A DNA stretch of 64,000 nt from a bacterium HR17 (GCA_002898575.1 BEHT01000001.1:109000-172999); one strand, 5' to 3'; positions 53,426 through 63,400 are shown, counted from the first letter of the stretch. Notes: a model not told the origin generated them from the sequence alone. Numbers and translations: made by a program.

Positions 53426-54133
53426 ATGGTCATTTACGGGCGCCACCCGCTTCGCGAAGCGCTGCGGGCAGGGTTCACCCCTAAGGTGGTCTATGTCGCC
53501 GATGGGGCTAAGTTGGACGGCGAATTGCAATGGTTGCTGAAGGAAAGCGGCGTGCCGCTCCGCACCCTGCCGCGCGCCCATTTGACCCAAATCGCTCACT
53601 CCCCTGACCATCAAGGTGTCGCCGCCGACATCGGCGAGTTTCCCATCGCCCCGTTGCGGGAGGTGTTGCAGCGGGCGATGGAGGTTAACGGCGTCGTGCT
53701 GGGTTTGGATCACCTGCAAGACCCGCGCAATGTGGGCAGCCTCATTCGCAGCGCCGAAGCGTTGGGCGCTTGCGGCGTCGTCCTGCCGTCTGTCCGTAGC
53801 GTCGGCGTCACGCCCGCTGTCGTCAAAGCCTCCGCTGGCGCCTGCTTTCACATCCCCATCGCCATGGGCAACCTGCGCCAGTTCGCCAAGCGTTTTGAAG
53901 ATGCCGGCGGGTTCGTCGCCGTGTTGGACATGGACGGCGACGACATTCGGGCTGCGCCCAAGTTGCGCCCCTTGCTGTTGATCGTCGGGGCAGAAGGGGA
54001 GGGTGTATCAGCGAGTTTAAAGGCGATGGCGCACGCTGTCTGGCGCATCCCGATGGCGGGACGGGTCGCTGCCCTCAACGCAGCCGTCGCCGGCGCCATC
54101 GCCCTCTGGGAAGTCACGCACCGTCACGCATGA
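53426..54133 (+). CDS. rlmB: SpoU/TrmH-type 23S rRNA 2'-O-methyltransferase (RlmB-like)
   Basis: This 235-residue SPOUT methyltransferase opens MVIYGRHPLREALRAGFTPK, a substrate-binding domain as in RlmB. Motif 1 is LQDPRNVGSLIRSAEALGAC, motif 2 LLIVGAEGEGVSASL and motif 3 RIPMAGRVAALNAAVAGAIA, where the family norm has SLNVS. It probably methylates a 23S rRNA ribose (G2251). GAGGGGCAGC precedes the ATG, nine bases after pyrK ends, so it is co-transcribed. TrmH tRNA activity is an alternative. Confidence 0.9.
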   Translation: MVIYGRHPLREALRAGFTPKVVYVADGAKLDGELQWLLKESGVPLRTLPRAHLTQIAHSPDHQGVAADIGEFPIAPLREVLQRAMEVNGVVLGLDHLQDPRNVGSLIRSAEALGACGVVLPSVRSVGVTPAVVKASAGACFHIPIAMGNLRQFAKRFEDAGGFVAVLDMDGDDIRAAPKLRPLLLIVGAEGEGVSASLKAMAHAVWRIPMAGRVAALNAAVAGAIALWEVTHRHA

Positions 54134-54147
54134 CCGTCTTGTGCCGC

Positions 54148-55500
54148 TCACAGCGGATGGGGACGGTGAACACCGATGCTGAAGGTCGTTTGCAGCCAGA
54201 TTTCGTGAACGGTCTGACCGCCCAGTTTTAAGCGGCTCCATTGCAACCGATACCGCCCGAATTCGCTGGGAAACAGGGTAAGCGCTAGCGAAAATCCGTG
54301 CCCGCTGAAACTTTTGTCCGGCGCTTGGGCGAAATCGTAGCGCAAGCCTAAAAAGAGCGTTCTTGAGAGTTGATACTCCACGAGCGAAAACAGCCCTTTC
54401 GGGGACAGGCTCCCGTCACCCGTTTGCCGGCGTGCCCAATATGCTTCCGTCTGCCACACCAGTGACCGATACAACCCTTGCCGCAGCGGACGCCATCGGT
54501 AGGTCACATCCACGCTGAACAAGCGCGTGTCGTTCTCCGTGTCGTTGGGTCCAAACGCGTAGCTGGCGCCCAAACTGAGCGTCTGCGTGACAGACAAGTC
54601 GCGCAAGTGGCGTAACCGGGCGACCCAAACGGGGCGTCCGGCGTCGGCGTGAAAGGTGAGGTTGTCCGCGTTCATCGGGGCGAGGGTAAGCCAAGTGGCG
54701 CTCTGCCCCGTCGGCAAAAGCCAGTTGAAGGCGATGCCGGCACCGGTGAAACTGCCTTCTGTCGGCACTGTCTCCGGCGTCAGCGCCTCGCCGTGCAAAC
54801 TCCCGAACCACAGCCGGTGCACCAGCGGCGTGTCCACAAAGGGTTGTTCAGGCGGGTGGATGTTGTTCAGTTGCCCAACAGGTGCCCGCAGCAAGCCCAA
54901 TTTGAGTTGCAAACTGCGCGGCAGACGAAGGAAAGTCGGGTCTAAAACGCTGAGGCTCGCTTCCTCCACCTCCGCACCTTCAGGACCGACAGCGATGAAG
55001 GTGTCCAAACGCGAGAAGGGATCAGTCGCAGCTTGAAACGCTAACTCGGCTTCGCTGAACTCTGCACCAGCGAACGCGCCAAAGGGGCGACGCCCGCGAA
55101 AAGCCGTGCGGAAGTTAGCGATGACCGATGTGTCAGGGTTGAGGGCTTGAAATGCCCCACCCCCAAAAACCGCTGTGCCATAAGAAGGTGGGGGGAGAGG
55201 TGTTCGCGGTGAAGGGGGTTGTTGAGACAGCGCCTCTTGCAACTCTTGCTCTAAACGGCGCTTTTCCGCTTCCGCCGCCGGTGACGGTGCCGCGGTCGCC
55301 GTGACAGCAGAAGATGGCACAGCGCCGTCGCGCTTAATAGCGGCTAACTCCGCCTGCAAAGTCTGCACTAACTGTTCCAAGAGGCTAACGCGCTCCCGCA
55401 ACTGACGCAGTTCGGCGTCCTTATCCGTTGATTGTGCGTTGACTGCAACGCCCCATCCAAGCAACACAGCCACCGCACACAGCCTGCGCAAAGGCACCAT
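54148..55500 (-). CDS. Outer-membrane beta-barrel protein with coiled-coil N-terminus
   Basis: The protein has 450 residues. The signal peptide (RRLCAVAVLLGWGVAVNAQ) is followed by a coiled coil (DAELRQLRERVSLLEQLVQT) and an Ala/Pro linker. A beta-rich domain to the end has alternating hydrophobic strands (YQLSRTLFLGLRYDFAQAP, EFGRYRLQWSRLKLG) and closes IWLQTTFSIGVHRPHPL. This is the pattern of porin-like proteins, and implies an outer membrane. GGAGGTGACGCTGC precedes the ATG. Its upstream region carries element D. Confidence 0.75.
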   Translation of the reverse strand: MVPLRRLCAVAVLLGWGVAVNAQSTDKDAELRQLRERVSLLEQLVQTLQAELAAIKRDGAVPSSAVTATAAPSPAAEAEKRRLEQELQEALSQQPPSPRTPLPPPSYGTAVFGGGAFQALNPDTSVIANFRTAFRGRRPFGAFAGAEFSEAELAFQAATDPFSRLDTFIAVGPEGAEVEEASLSVLDPTFLRLPRSLQLKLGLLRAPVGQLNNIHPPEQPFVDTPLVHRLWFGSLHGEALTPETVPTEGSFTGAGIAFNWLLPTGQSATWLTLAPMNADNLTFHADAGRPVWVARLRHLRDLSVTQTLSLGASYAFGPNDTENDTRLFSVDVTYRWRPLRQGLYRSLVWQTEAYWARRQTGDGSLSPKGLFSLVEYQLSRTLFLGLRYDFAQAPDKSFSGHGFSLALTLFPSEFGRYRLQWSRLKLGGQTVHEIWLQTTFSIGVHRPHPL

Positions 55501-55678
55501 GCAGCGTCACCTCCGAACTATTCGGGATTACCGCACAAGAAGGTTGCGGGTAGGTTTTACGACGGCAATAGTAGGTGCAGGGGAAACCACAGCCTCTTCT
55601 GCAGGCTCGGCTGTCGCCGCACGGGCAGCGCCGCTGGCGCAACGCTTTGCGGACCGAAGGGTGCATTTGTCAGCGTTG

Positions 55679-56142
55679 TGTTGAACCAATGGAGGTTAAT
55701 CGGAGGGCGGCTCTCCTGAGCCGCCGCCAAAGACACATCGGCGCATCGGGAGATGCGCCCTCCGAACCTCGGAGGGCGGCTTTCTCCTGAACCGCCGTCA
55801 ACGACACATCGGCGCATCGGGAGATGCGCCCTCCGAACCTCGGAGGGCGGCTCTCTGAGCCGCCGTCAACGACACATCGGCGCATCGGGAGATGCGCCCT
55901 CCGAACCCTCGGAGGGCGGTTTTCTCCTGAACCGCCGTCAACGACATATCGGCGCATCGGAGATGCGCCCTCCGAACCCTCGGAGGGCGGTTTTCTCCTG
56001 AACCGCCGTCAACGACACATCGGCGCATCGGGAGATGCGCCCTCCGAACCCTCGGAGGGCGGCTCTCCTGAGCCGCCGTCAACGACACATCGGCGCATCG
56101 GAGACGCGCCCTCCGAGGCGCTGCCGAAAGGAAAATCCAACG
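55679..56142 (+). repeat. Hairpin repeat element, copy D (six tandem cores)
   Basis: The left end is TGTTGAA (55679-55685); the right end TCCAACG (56136-56142) follows the conserved CTGCCGAAAGGAAAA. Six cores begin at 55701, 55770, 55841, 55910, 55981 and 56053 (spacing 69-72 bp). Most hairpins are GGCGGCTC/GAGCCGCC and GGCGCATC/GATGCGCC. Copies 4 and 5 read GGCGGTT/AACCGCC, a compensatory change, and copy 2 is an unpaired intermediate (GGCGGCT/AACCGCC). It lies between the outer-membrane gene start and the nucleotidyltransferase stop. The 55501-55678 stretch before it shows nothing else. Confidence 0.9.
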
Positions 56143-56151
56143 AAGCAGTTG

Positions 56152-57381
56152 TCAGCGGACATCTTCCAACACTTCGGTGCGCGGCAGCACGACGCGATCT
56201 ACCCAGACTTTTACGCCAGGGTAGAGCACACACCCATCCCCGATGCGGGCACCATCACCGACGATGCAACCCAACTGCTCCATCGCTGTGTCCACCAATT
56301 GCCCACGCACGACAGACCGCACGGTGATACCGGACGGCAGTTTGGCAAACGCACGGGCACCGTGACCGATGACGACGCGATCGCCCAACACGCTCCACGC
56401 CAGTTCGGCGTCCTCACCGACTTGCACTTGGTCCATCAGCACACAATCTTCCAGATGCGCACCGTCGCCGATGTGGCAGCGGTCACCGATAACCGTTCGC
56501 ACGATGTCACAATTGGCGCCGATGACGCTTCCCTCGCCAATCACCGCTGGACCGATCACTTTTGACCGCGCCTCCACACGGGCTGTTGGGGCGATGAACA
56601 CATCGCCGTGCACTTCTGCAGTCGGATGAACGAAACCGTTTATGGCCGGGGCAGGTAGCAACTGAGCGACACGCTCAGTACCCCATAGCGTCAACAAATG
56701 GTGGGTGGCGACAAGCACATCCCACGGGTAGGTGAGCGGCACCCATCCGTCCTCAGTCACGACCGCGTGCAGCCCATGCGCCATTAACTGCGGGGTGATG
56801 TCTGGCAAGCGGATTTCGCCGTCTTCCGCGGGCGGCAGGTGTTGGAGCCACTGCAACGCCTCGTGCGGTAGCGTCCATGCACCCGTGCTGACCAACGCGC
56901 CGGGCGGCGCTTCTTTGGGCTTTTCGCGCACCGCCCGCACAAAACCGTCAACGACTTCCACGACACCGAAGCGGTGGGGCTGATGGTGAGGCGCGACCAG
57001 CAACGCCGGCACCTGCGACAAGCAAGCGGCGAGGGCGTCCGGCAAAATCAAATCGTCACCGTTCAGCACCGCGAACGGCGCCTCCCTCTCAAGGAAAGGT
57101 GCAGCTTGTAAAACAGCGTGTCCCGTGCCCAGCGCTTGCTCTTGCACAGCGTAGTGGACTGTCAGCCCTGCGAAGCGGTGCCCGATGGCGCGTTCCACCT
57201 GTTGCCGCTCAAATCCGACGACCAAAACGACCTCCTGCACACCTGCCGCTGCAAGCCCGCGCAGCAAGTGCATCAAATTGGGCGTGTTGGCTAATTTCAG
57301 CAGCGGTTTCGGTTTGCGGACGGTCAACGGGTAAGTGCGCGTTGACAACCCCGCCGTCAAGATCACCGCTTGGCGCACCAT
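56152..57381 (-). CDS. Sugar-1-phosphate nucleotidyltransferase with left-handed beta-helix
   Basis: This bifunctional-type protein is 409 residues. The N-terminal nucleotidyltransferase domain (about 1-225) has AGLSTRTYPLTVRKPKPLLK, VVLVVGFERQQVERAIG and FAVLNGDDLI. A C-terminal hexapeptide beta-helix (about 260-400) follows, with IAPTARVEARSKVIGPAVIG and IGDRCHIGDGAHLEDC. It resembles archaeal-type GlmU or dTDP-glucose synthases. The signature Gly before Thr-Arg (GTR) is Ser here. ATG at 57381 follows GGAGGTGGAGCCAAAGG; a longer frame from 57519 is rejected. Its stop is 9 nt from element D. The substrate is uncertain. Confidence 0.88.
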   Translation of the reverse strand: MVRQAVILTAGLSTRTYPLTVRKPKPLLKLANTPNLMHLLRGLAAAGVQEVVLVVGFERQQVERAIGHRFAGLTVHYAVQEQALGTGHAVLQAAPFLEREAPFAVLNGDDLILPDALAACLSQVPALLVAPHHQPHRFGVVEVVDGFVRAVREKPKEAPPGALVSTGAWTLPHEALQWLQHLPPAEDGEIRLPDITPQLMAHGLHAVVTEDGWVPLTYPWDVLVATHHLLTLWGTERVAQLLPAPAINGFVHPTAEVHGDVFIAPTARVEARSKVIGPAVIGEGSVIGANCDIVRTVIGDRCHIGDGAHLEDCVLMDQVQVGEDAELAWSVLGDRVVIGHGARAFAKLPSGITVRSVVRGQLVDTAMEQLGCIVGDGARIGDGCVLYPGVKVWVDRVVLPRTEVLEDVR

Positions 57382-57538
57382 CCTTTGGCTCCACCTCCGC
57401 CGCCAAATAATGGCACATTCTGCGGTGCCCCTTAGGACACCGCAAAGGGCGCCCCATCGGTTGTGCCGCACCTTTGTGTGGCGCGTCATAGAGCGCACTG
57501 ATAAAATTGAGTGCAGCACTTAAGGGGGATCAAGGCTT

Positions 57539-58657
57539 ATGCAACCGCTGACCGTTCTCGTCGGCATGACAACCGAAGAGTTGGAAGCATTGGCGGAGCA
57601 ACTGGGTGAACCCCGTTATCGTGGACGGCAGTTAGCCCGCTGGGTTTATCGCAAATGTGTCTTGACTTTTGATGCTATGACCGATTTGCCGAAAGGGCTG
57701 CGGGAACGGTTGAGCGCAACAGCCATCGTTAACCCGATCGCCGTCGTGGATGTCAAAGTCGCCTCGGACGGGACGACGAAGTATTTAGGGCAATTGCCCG
57801 ACGGCGAAACGGTGGAGTTCGTTTTTATCCCGCACGGCAACTGGGATACCATCTGTGTCAGCACCCAAGTCGGCTGCCCCATCGGCTGTCGGTTTTGTGC
57901 ATCGGGCGAAAGTTACGCGCGTAACCTGACCGCCGGAGAAATCGTCGCGCAAGTGCTCATCGCCAAGCGCCGTGATAACCCCAACATCGTCTTCATGGGT
58001 ATGGGGGAACCTTTCCTTAACTTTGACAACCTCATCAAGGCACTGCGTTTGCTCAACGCTGAAGGCGGAATCGGCGTGCGCCGTATGACGGTCTCAACGG
58101 TCGGGTTGGTGAACGGTATCCGTAAACTGGCACGGTCAGGGCTGCAAGTCAACCTTGCGGTATCGCTGCACGCCCCCAACGACGAGTTGCGCCGTCAACT
58201 GATTCCCGCTAAATTGCCGCCGCTCGCCGAGTTGTTGCAGGCATGTCAGGAATATTTTCAAGCGACGAAACGCCGCGTCACTTTTGAATATGTGTTGCTG
58301 CGCGGTGTCAATGACCGACCGGAGCACGCCGTTGAATTAGCCCGCTTGTTACGCCGTTTGCCTTGCCATGTCAACCTCATCCCCTACAACCCGACGACGG
58401 CAAACTTTGCACGCCCAACGGATAAAGACATAGAACGCTTCCGGCGCATCTTAGTGGAGCACGGCATTCCCGCCACCGTGCGGCACGAACGGGGCACAGA
58501 AGTGCAAGGTGCGTGTGGTCAACTGCACCGCCACCGTTGGCAGTTGCAAGACCGCAATGCTGTGTGGAACAATGGGGTTGGGTCGGAAGGCGGCTCTCCG
58601 GAGCCGCCGGAAAATGGCACGAAACCCGTAAGGGCGCATCAGGAGCGCGCCCTCTAA
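57539..58657 (+). CDS. rlmN: Dual-specificity RNA (adenine-C2)-methyltransferase RlmN, C-terminus extended by a repeat element
   Basis: This 372-residue radical-SAM enzyme methylates A2503 of 23S rRNA (and A37 of tRNAs). The cluster motif is C113-x3-C117-x2-C120 in QVGCPIGCRFCASG, with GMGEPFLNFDNLIKALRLL and VNLAVSLHAPNDELRRQLIP. The catalytic Cys326 lies in EVQGACGQL. The natural end should come soon after, about residue 330-340. Here the frame continues into element E, so the last ~31 residues (GSEGGSPEPPENGTKPVRAH and neighbours) and the stop come from the repeat. AAGGGGGATCAAGGCTT precedes the ATG. Confidence 0.95.
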   Translation: MQPLTVLVGMTTEELEALAEQLGEPRYRGRQLARWVYRKCVLTFDAMTDLPKGLRERLSATAIVNPIAVVDVKVASDGTTKYLGQLPDGETVEFVFIPHGNWDTICVSTQVGCPIGCRFCASGESYARNLTAGEIVAQVLIAKRRDNPNIVFMGMGEPFLNFDNLIKALRLLNAEGGIGVRRMTVSTVGLVNGIRKLARSGLQVNLAVSLHAPNDELRRQLIPAKLPPLAELLQACQEYFQATKRRVTFEYVLLRGVNDRPEHAVELARLLRRLPCHVNLIPYNPTTANFARPTDKDIERFRRILVEHGIPATVRHERGTEVQGACGQLHRHRWQLQDRNAVWNNGVGSEGGSPEPPENGTKPVRAHQERAL

Positions 58658-58683
58658 GGCACTGCCGAAAGGAAAATTCAACA
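58563..58683 (+). repeat. Hairpin repeat element, copy E (one core, inside rlmN end)
   Basis: The ends TGTGGAA and TTCAACA (58677-58683) bracket a long-linker core starting at 58584 with GGCTCTCCGGAGCC. A second hairpin has one mismatch zone (GGCGCATC...GCGCGCC). It covers the final 31 codons and stop of rlmN. Confidence 0.85.
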
Positions 58684-58728
58684 AAAAGCAGACCGCAACG
58701 AAGCGGCGACACCCGCTGTGATCCTGCC

Positions 58729-59124
58729 ATGAGCGCGGTGCCCTTTCGGCGTTACTTCACTGTAGAGGAAGCCCGAGCGTTGCTGCCGACCTTGCGCCCG
58801 TTGATACAACGGGTGCAGCAGATAGCCCATGAACTGGGCGCCGACTTTGGGCAACGCAAATTGTTGTCTGTGTGGTCGCGTGCCATTGAAAACGGCGGCA
58901 ACCCCCTCGCTTCACGCCTTTGGAAGTGCCTGCACGAACTAATGGAGTGCCTGCAGCAAATTCACGCCACGGGCGCCCTCGTCAAGGATGTTCGGCTGGG
59001 TTTAGTGGATTTCCCCCATTGGCGGGACGGACGGGCAGTGTTTCTGTGCTGGCGGTGCGATGAAGACGACATCTACTTTTGGCACGAACTGGACGCCGGC
59101 TATCGCGGTCGTCAACCGTTGTGA
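58729..59124 (+). CDS. DUF2203 family protein
   Basis: This 131-residue protein opens FRRYFTVEEARALLPTLRPL and contains a central helix pair. It closes with the family signature GLVDFPHWRDGRAVFLCWRC and DIYFWHELDAGYRGRQP. DUF2203 proteins are small, widespread and uncharacterised. ATG at 58729 (MSAVPFRRYF) gives the usual length; longer frames start within element E and rlmN. It is downstream of the repeat on the same strand as rlmN and converges with the NamZ-like gene (2 nt between stops). Confidence 0.9.
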   Translation: MSAVPFRRYFTVEEARALLPTLRPLIQRVQQIAHELGADFGQRKLLSVWSRAIENGGNPLASRLWKCLHELMECLQQIHATGALVKDVRLGLVDFPHWRDGRAVFLCWRCDEDDIYFWHELDAGYRGRQPL

Positions 59125-59126
59125 CT

Positions 59127-60260
59127 TTACGCGTAAAGCAAACATCCCGCCCGCTGCTGAAGGAAAGAGGTGTCCGGCTCCACATCCCACGCGAGGGCAA
59201 CGGCTAAAGGTTCGTCCGACTCGTCCAACGCCTTGCGGAAGGTGCTGGTGCCGATCAAGCGGTCAATGGTTCCCTCGCGCCATGTGAAGTCGTGCGGATA
59301 CAACTGTTTAAACGCTGCAATAACGCATAAGCCAGTTCGCACGGCGTGGAAGACGGTGCGGTCGGTGACATGCACTTGGACACCACGGCACACGGCACCT
59401 GCGTGTTTGGAGGCAGTGGGCACAAAGCGATGGGGGCGAAACCGCACACCCGGCAAATTCAGCCGATTCAGCACGGTAGCCACCTCCTCTTCGTCAGCGA
59501 AGGGTGCTCCGACCCATTCAAAGGGGTGCGCCGTCCCGCGCCCTTCTGACAGGTTTGTCCCTTCCACCAAGCAGGTGCCGGGGTAAACCGTTGCGGTGTC
59601 CAAAGTCGCCATCGCAGGCGACGGTGGCACCCAAGGTAACTTCGTCTCGTCCCACCACATCGTGCGGCGCCATCCTTCGCATGGGACGACTTCCACATGG
59701 GCGTGAGGGAAATGCACCTTTTGTAACCACAGCGCCAGTTCGCCCAGTGTCAGCCCATGACGAACGGCGATAGGAAACCGCCCGACCAATGACCCCACGA
59801 TGTCCGTTTGATTTTTGCCTTCTACCTGCACCCCGTTAATGGGGTTAGGGCGATCCAACACGATAACGGGCAATCCCGCTGACGCCGCTGCCTCTACCAC
59901 ATGGCTCATCGTCCACGCGTAGGTGTAAAAACGGCAGCCGACATCGGGCAAGTCCACCAAAATGGCGTCCAGTCCGTTTAACCATTCCGGCAACGGCTGT
60001 AGCGTTTCCCCGTAGAGGCTGTAAACAGGTAAACGCCGACGCGGGTCATAATCACTGGCGACTTTTTCGCCCGCTGCCGCTGCCCCGTAGAACCCATGCT
60101 CAGGGACGAACAAAGCGGCAACATCAAAGCCGGCGTGGCGCAAGGCGTCCACACTGACCACCAAATCGCGCGTCGTCGCCAACGCATTTGTGACCATGCC
60201 AAACCGCCATCGCCGGCGGTCACTTCGCTGCAGCAACACTTCCACGCCCAATTTCACCAT
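59127..60260 (-). CDS. DUF1343/NamZ-like exo-beta-N-acetylmuramidase family protein
   Basis: This 377-residue protein of the YbbC/NamZ family includes an exo-lytic beta-N-acetylmuramidase acting on peptidoglycan fragments. It carries LGVEVLLQRSDRRRWRFGMV, LFVPEHGFYGAAAAGEKVAS, the family core ILVDLPDVGCRFYTYAWTMS, VLDRPNPINGVQVEG, VRHGLTLGELALWL and YPGTCLVEGTNLSEGRGTAH. ATG at 60260 follows AGGGGGTAGCGGC. No signal peptide is visible, so a cytosolic recycling role or another export route is possible. Confidence 0.88.
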   Translation of the reverse strand: MVKLGVEVLLQRSDRRRWRFGMVTNALATTRDLVVSVDALRHAGFDVAALFVPEHGFYGAAAAGEKVASDYDPRRRLPVYSLYGETLQPLPEWLNGLDAILVDLPDVGCRFYTYAWTMSHVVEAAASAGLPVIVLDRPNPINGVQVEGKNQTDIVGSLVGRFPIAVRHGLTLGELALWLQKVHFPHAHVEVVPCEGWRRTMWWDETKLPWVPPSPAMATLDTATVYPGTCLVEGTNLSEGRGTAHPFEWVGAPFADEEEVATVLNRLNLPGVRFRPHRFVPTASKHAGAVCRGVQVHVTDRTVFHAVRTGLCVIAAFKQLYPHDFTWREGTIDRLIGTSTFRKALDESDEPLAVALAWDVEPDTSFLQQRAGCLLYA

Positions 60261-60410
60261 GCCGCTACCCCCTTGAATGGGACGACCCGTTAGCCGCAGG
60301 CGGGTGTCTCCCAACCCCAGACAGGTGATCAAATTTTGCGGTGTAGCCGGTGCGACGAGTTTGTCTTGGTCTAAAGGCGATGGCTTCGTCCACTCCCCAC
60401 ACAAAGCGTT

Positions 60411-63400
60411 TCACCCGCTGCGATCGTTGCGCACCGTCTGAACGAAGTCCCAATAGCGCTGCAAGGCGTTTAAGTCGGCGTCCGTCAGTCCGTAAAGTTC
60501 GGCGACAATGTGGGCGAGTTCATCTTCAAGTTTATTGGCATCCGAACGAGTAGGGTTCTCGTGCATTTTCTCGCCGATTTCAATCATCCGCCGAACCAAC
60601 CTTAAATCCCGCTTCTTGCCTTCCCACAGCCGCAAAATCGGGCGAGGGACAGGAAGGCAAGCGACGACCCAAGCGAAGTGCCGAAAGTAACTGCCACGCG
60701 CTCGTTCAGCATAAGCGGTCAAATAAGCCCTAACGGGCAGTGTGTTGAGCCATGCAGCAATTGCCAATCCCGTCTCTCTGTTTGGCACGGGCATAAGGTA
60801 GGTGGTATGAAGTGGCACTAACAGTTGCCCTTCATATTTGTCAGACACGAAAACCGCATCCATTTGATTGGTCAACTCTTGCCACACAACTTTATCGCCT
60901 AACTTGGTCGGGTTAACGCTGAAGAGTGCCCAAATAGGCAAGCGCTTCCTATAGCCGCTGCGTCGCTCCAATTCTTGTGAGTGCTGTTGAAAATATGCTT
61001 TTGCCCTTGGGGGCAAATCCTTAAGCACTTCTCCTGTCTTGTCATCGTGCGTCCACAAAATCCACTCACGAACCTCAAACTTCCACGCTTTGATGTTTTC
61101 GCCTCTCAACAGAGGGCGAAGCAAACTTCGTTCTATCCGAATGAGTTCACCATTTTCTAACTCCACCACGACTTCCTTCGGGTCATCGGATGGCTCAACA
61201 CGGCGAACGATAAAAAACTTGTTGGCATCGGTTAACACGCCTCGACGAGGGCGTAAGGGTTCAATATCTCCAAGCAACGGGTTATCTTCTTGCATCTTTC
61301 GGAACGCCCGAATAGCACCTGGCGGCGCCATTAACCACGGGCTTTGAGGGTCGTCGGCGAATAAAGGCAATTCGCTTTGTGGCAGATCGTAAGTCCAGCG
61401 ATGACCGACGAGGTTGACCAGTGTGACCTTCGTCCGCTGCTTTGCATCTGGGCGTTCTTTGCGGACAGCGAAAATGAGCGGGTAGTTGGTGGCTTCAAAG
61501 AAGAGAGGACGCTCGTAGAGGGAAAAGTCAATGAGCCGCAAAATCTGGCAGCGGTTGACAAAATGTTCACGCAACGCGCTGGCGTAAAGGGCTTGTTGGA
61601 TTTTGCTGGTGACGATTAAAGCCAAAACACCGTCTGGACGGAGCAACTCCAACCCCCGTTCAACGAACGCGACTGCATAATCAGTTTGGCGAGCAAAACC
61701 AGTTGTAATGCCTGCCAGTTCCGCGCCTCGTTGCCAACCCGCTGTGCGACAGAAAGCGTAGTCATTGAAAACCCTGACCCGCAAACTTTGCTCAAGGTTG
61801 TGAATCCGCACCCAAGGAGGGTTCCCGACAACCAATTTGCAGCGACCCCTTAACCTCTCAACGGCAAGCAAGTTACGCAACAACGGCAGCCAACGGGTGT
61901 CGCGGTTGCGGTTGTGTCGTTCTGCCCATTGTTTCGCCAACTCCCTCAGAGTCGTTTCAAACTGCAACGCAATTTCGTCGCCCAATCGCTGACGCAACCG
62001 TTGCCAAACCGTTTCCGCGTCAGCGATACCGCGCACGGGCAGCGCTTCTTTGAGCGCCGTGAAAAGTTGTTCCCAATCCACACGGGTGTGATGGGGCAAA
62101 ACGAAATCGCCTAACGCAGGTACGCTCACCGTTTCGGTCACATCTTCACCCAAGCGGTTTTGCTCATTGACAACAAGTCGCGCTAACGAATCCGCCCAGT
62201 AGACGGGGACACGCAACTGTCCGACGCTTTGAAGCACTTCGCGAGATAACAAATCGCCTAACGCCAACAAGTAGTTGACGCGAGCCATTGCGACGGCGAA
62301 CGGATGTAAGTCTACGCCGACGATTCGGTCGGTGACGGTGCGCAACAACACCGAGGCAGGAAGCAGCCGTCGCCTTTGCCGTTCTCGCTCCAGCACTTTG
62401 TGGATGGCGACGACGAGGAAAGTCCCGCTGCCGCAAGTGATGTCCGCTAACACGCCGTCGTCCAAAGTTCCATCAAACCCCGCCGCCTCCAGCACTTCGC
62501 CAACAAGGTTCTCATCGGTGTAAAACTCGCCCAAAGCGCGTCGGATGGGTGGGTCAAAAAAGTTTTGGTAAAAGCGGCGCAAAAAGTCGTAGCCGACACC
62601 CACCAAGTCCAATTCGTCTAACACCCGTGCGAGATTGTCAAGGTGGGCGTCAAAGCGGTGGGCGAAAGTAGTGTCGGCATCGGCGACATCACACAGCCAC
62701 AAAAATGGGTCGTCTTCAAACACTGACGACAGCAAAGGGACAACCGTCGCTAACTGACGCAACCTTTCCACTGGATGCGAGCCGACGGGGTAAAGCAAAT
62801 CCCTCAAGGTCGTTTGCTCCACAAGGCGGCGCTGAACGGAAAGGCGGGCGACGAACAGCCGCAGCAAAACGGCAAGGTAAGTTTCCAACACGAAAACAAA
62901 TTGCAATGCCTCTTCTTTGGATTGGACAGAAATCGGTGGCGAAAAACGCTCCGCCCGTTGGCGTAAAGCAGTGACGGCTTCGTCGGTCAAATTTGCCGCA
63001 GCCCCGTAAACCGCTTGCCAAACATCAAAGGCTTCGGCGACGAAGCCCAATTGCCGGTGAAGTCGTAACGCTGTGAGCAAGTCGGCGATGAAGGTTCGGG
63101 CGAGAGACGACGGGAAACCGAGCAGTAAAACGAGATGTTGCGGGTCAACAACTTTCAGCGCTAACAACAACAGCCACGCTTCCAGCAAAGTCGCGCCGTC
63201 TTCCGCTTTGCCTTGCCACACTTCCGCACCCGTTTCAGAAATCAGCGCCAGTTCAACGCCGTTGTAAGCGATGCCACGAGCAGCAATACCTTGTTGCCGA
63301 TAGCCCTCAAGGTAGCGGCGGCATTGTTCAACTGCGATGTCCAATGAGACATCAGGCGTTTTGATTTCGCAAACGAGACAACCCAAGCGGGCGTCGGAGC

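Noticed and set aside
55701..56117. CRISPR-like array
   Set aside because: Regular 69-72 bp spacing looks CRISPR-like, but there are no unique spacers: the whole unit repeats, including linkers, and no cas genes are near.
55753..56327. Repeat-encoded proteins across element D on both strands
   Set aside because: Several overlapping frames are open on both strands with the same low-complexity peptide, and none has a ribosome site.
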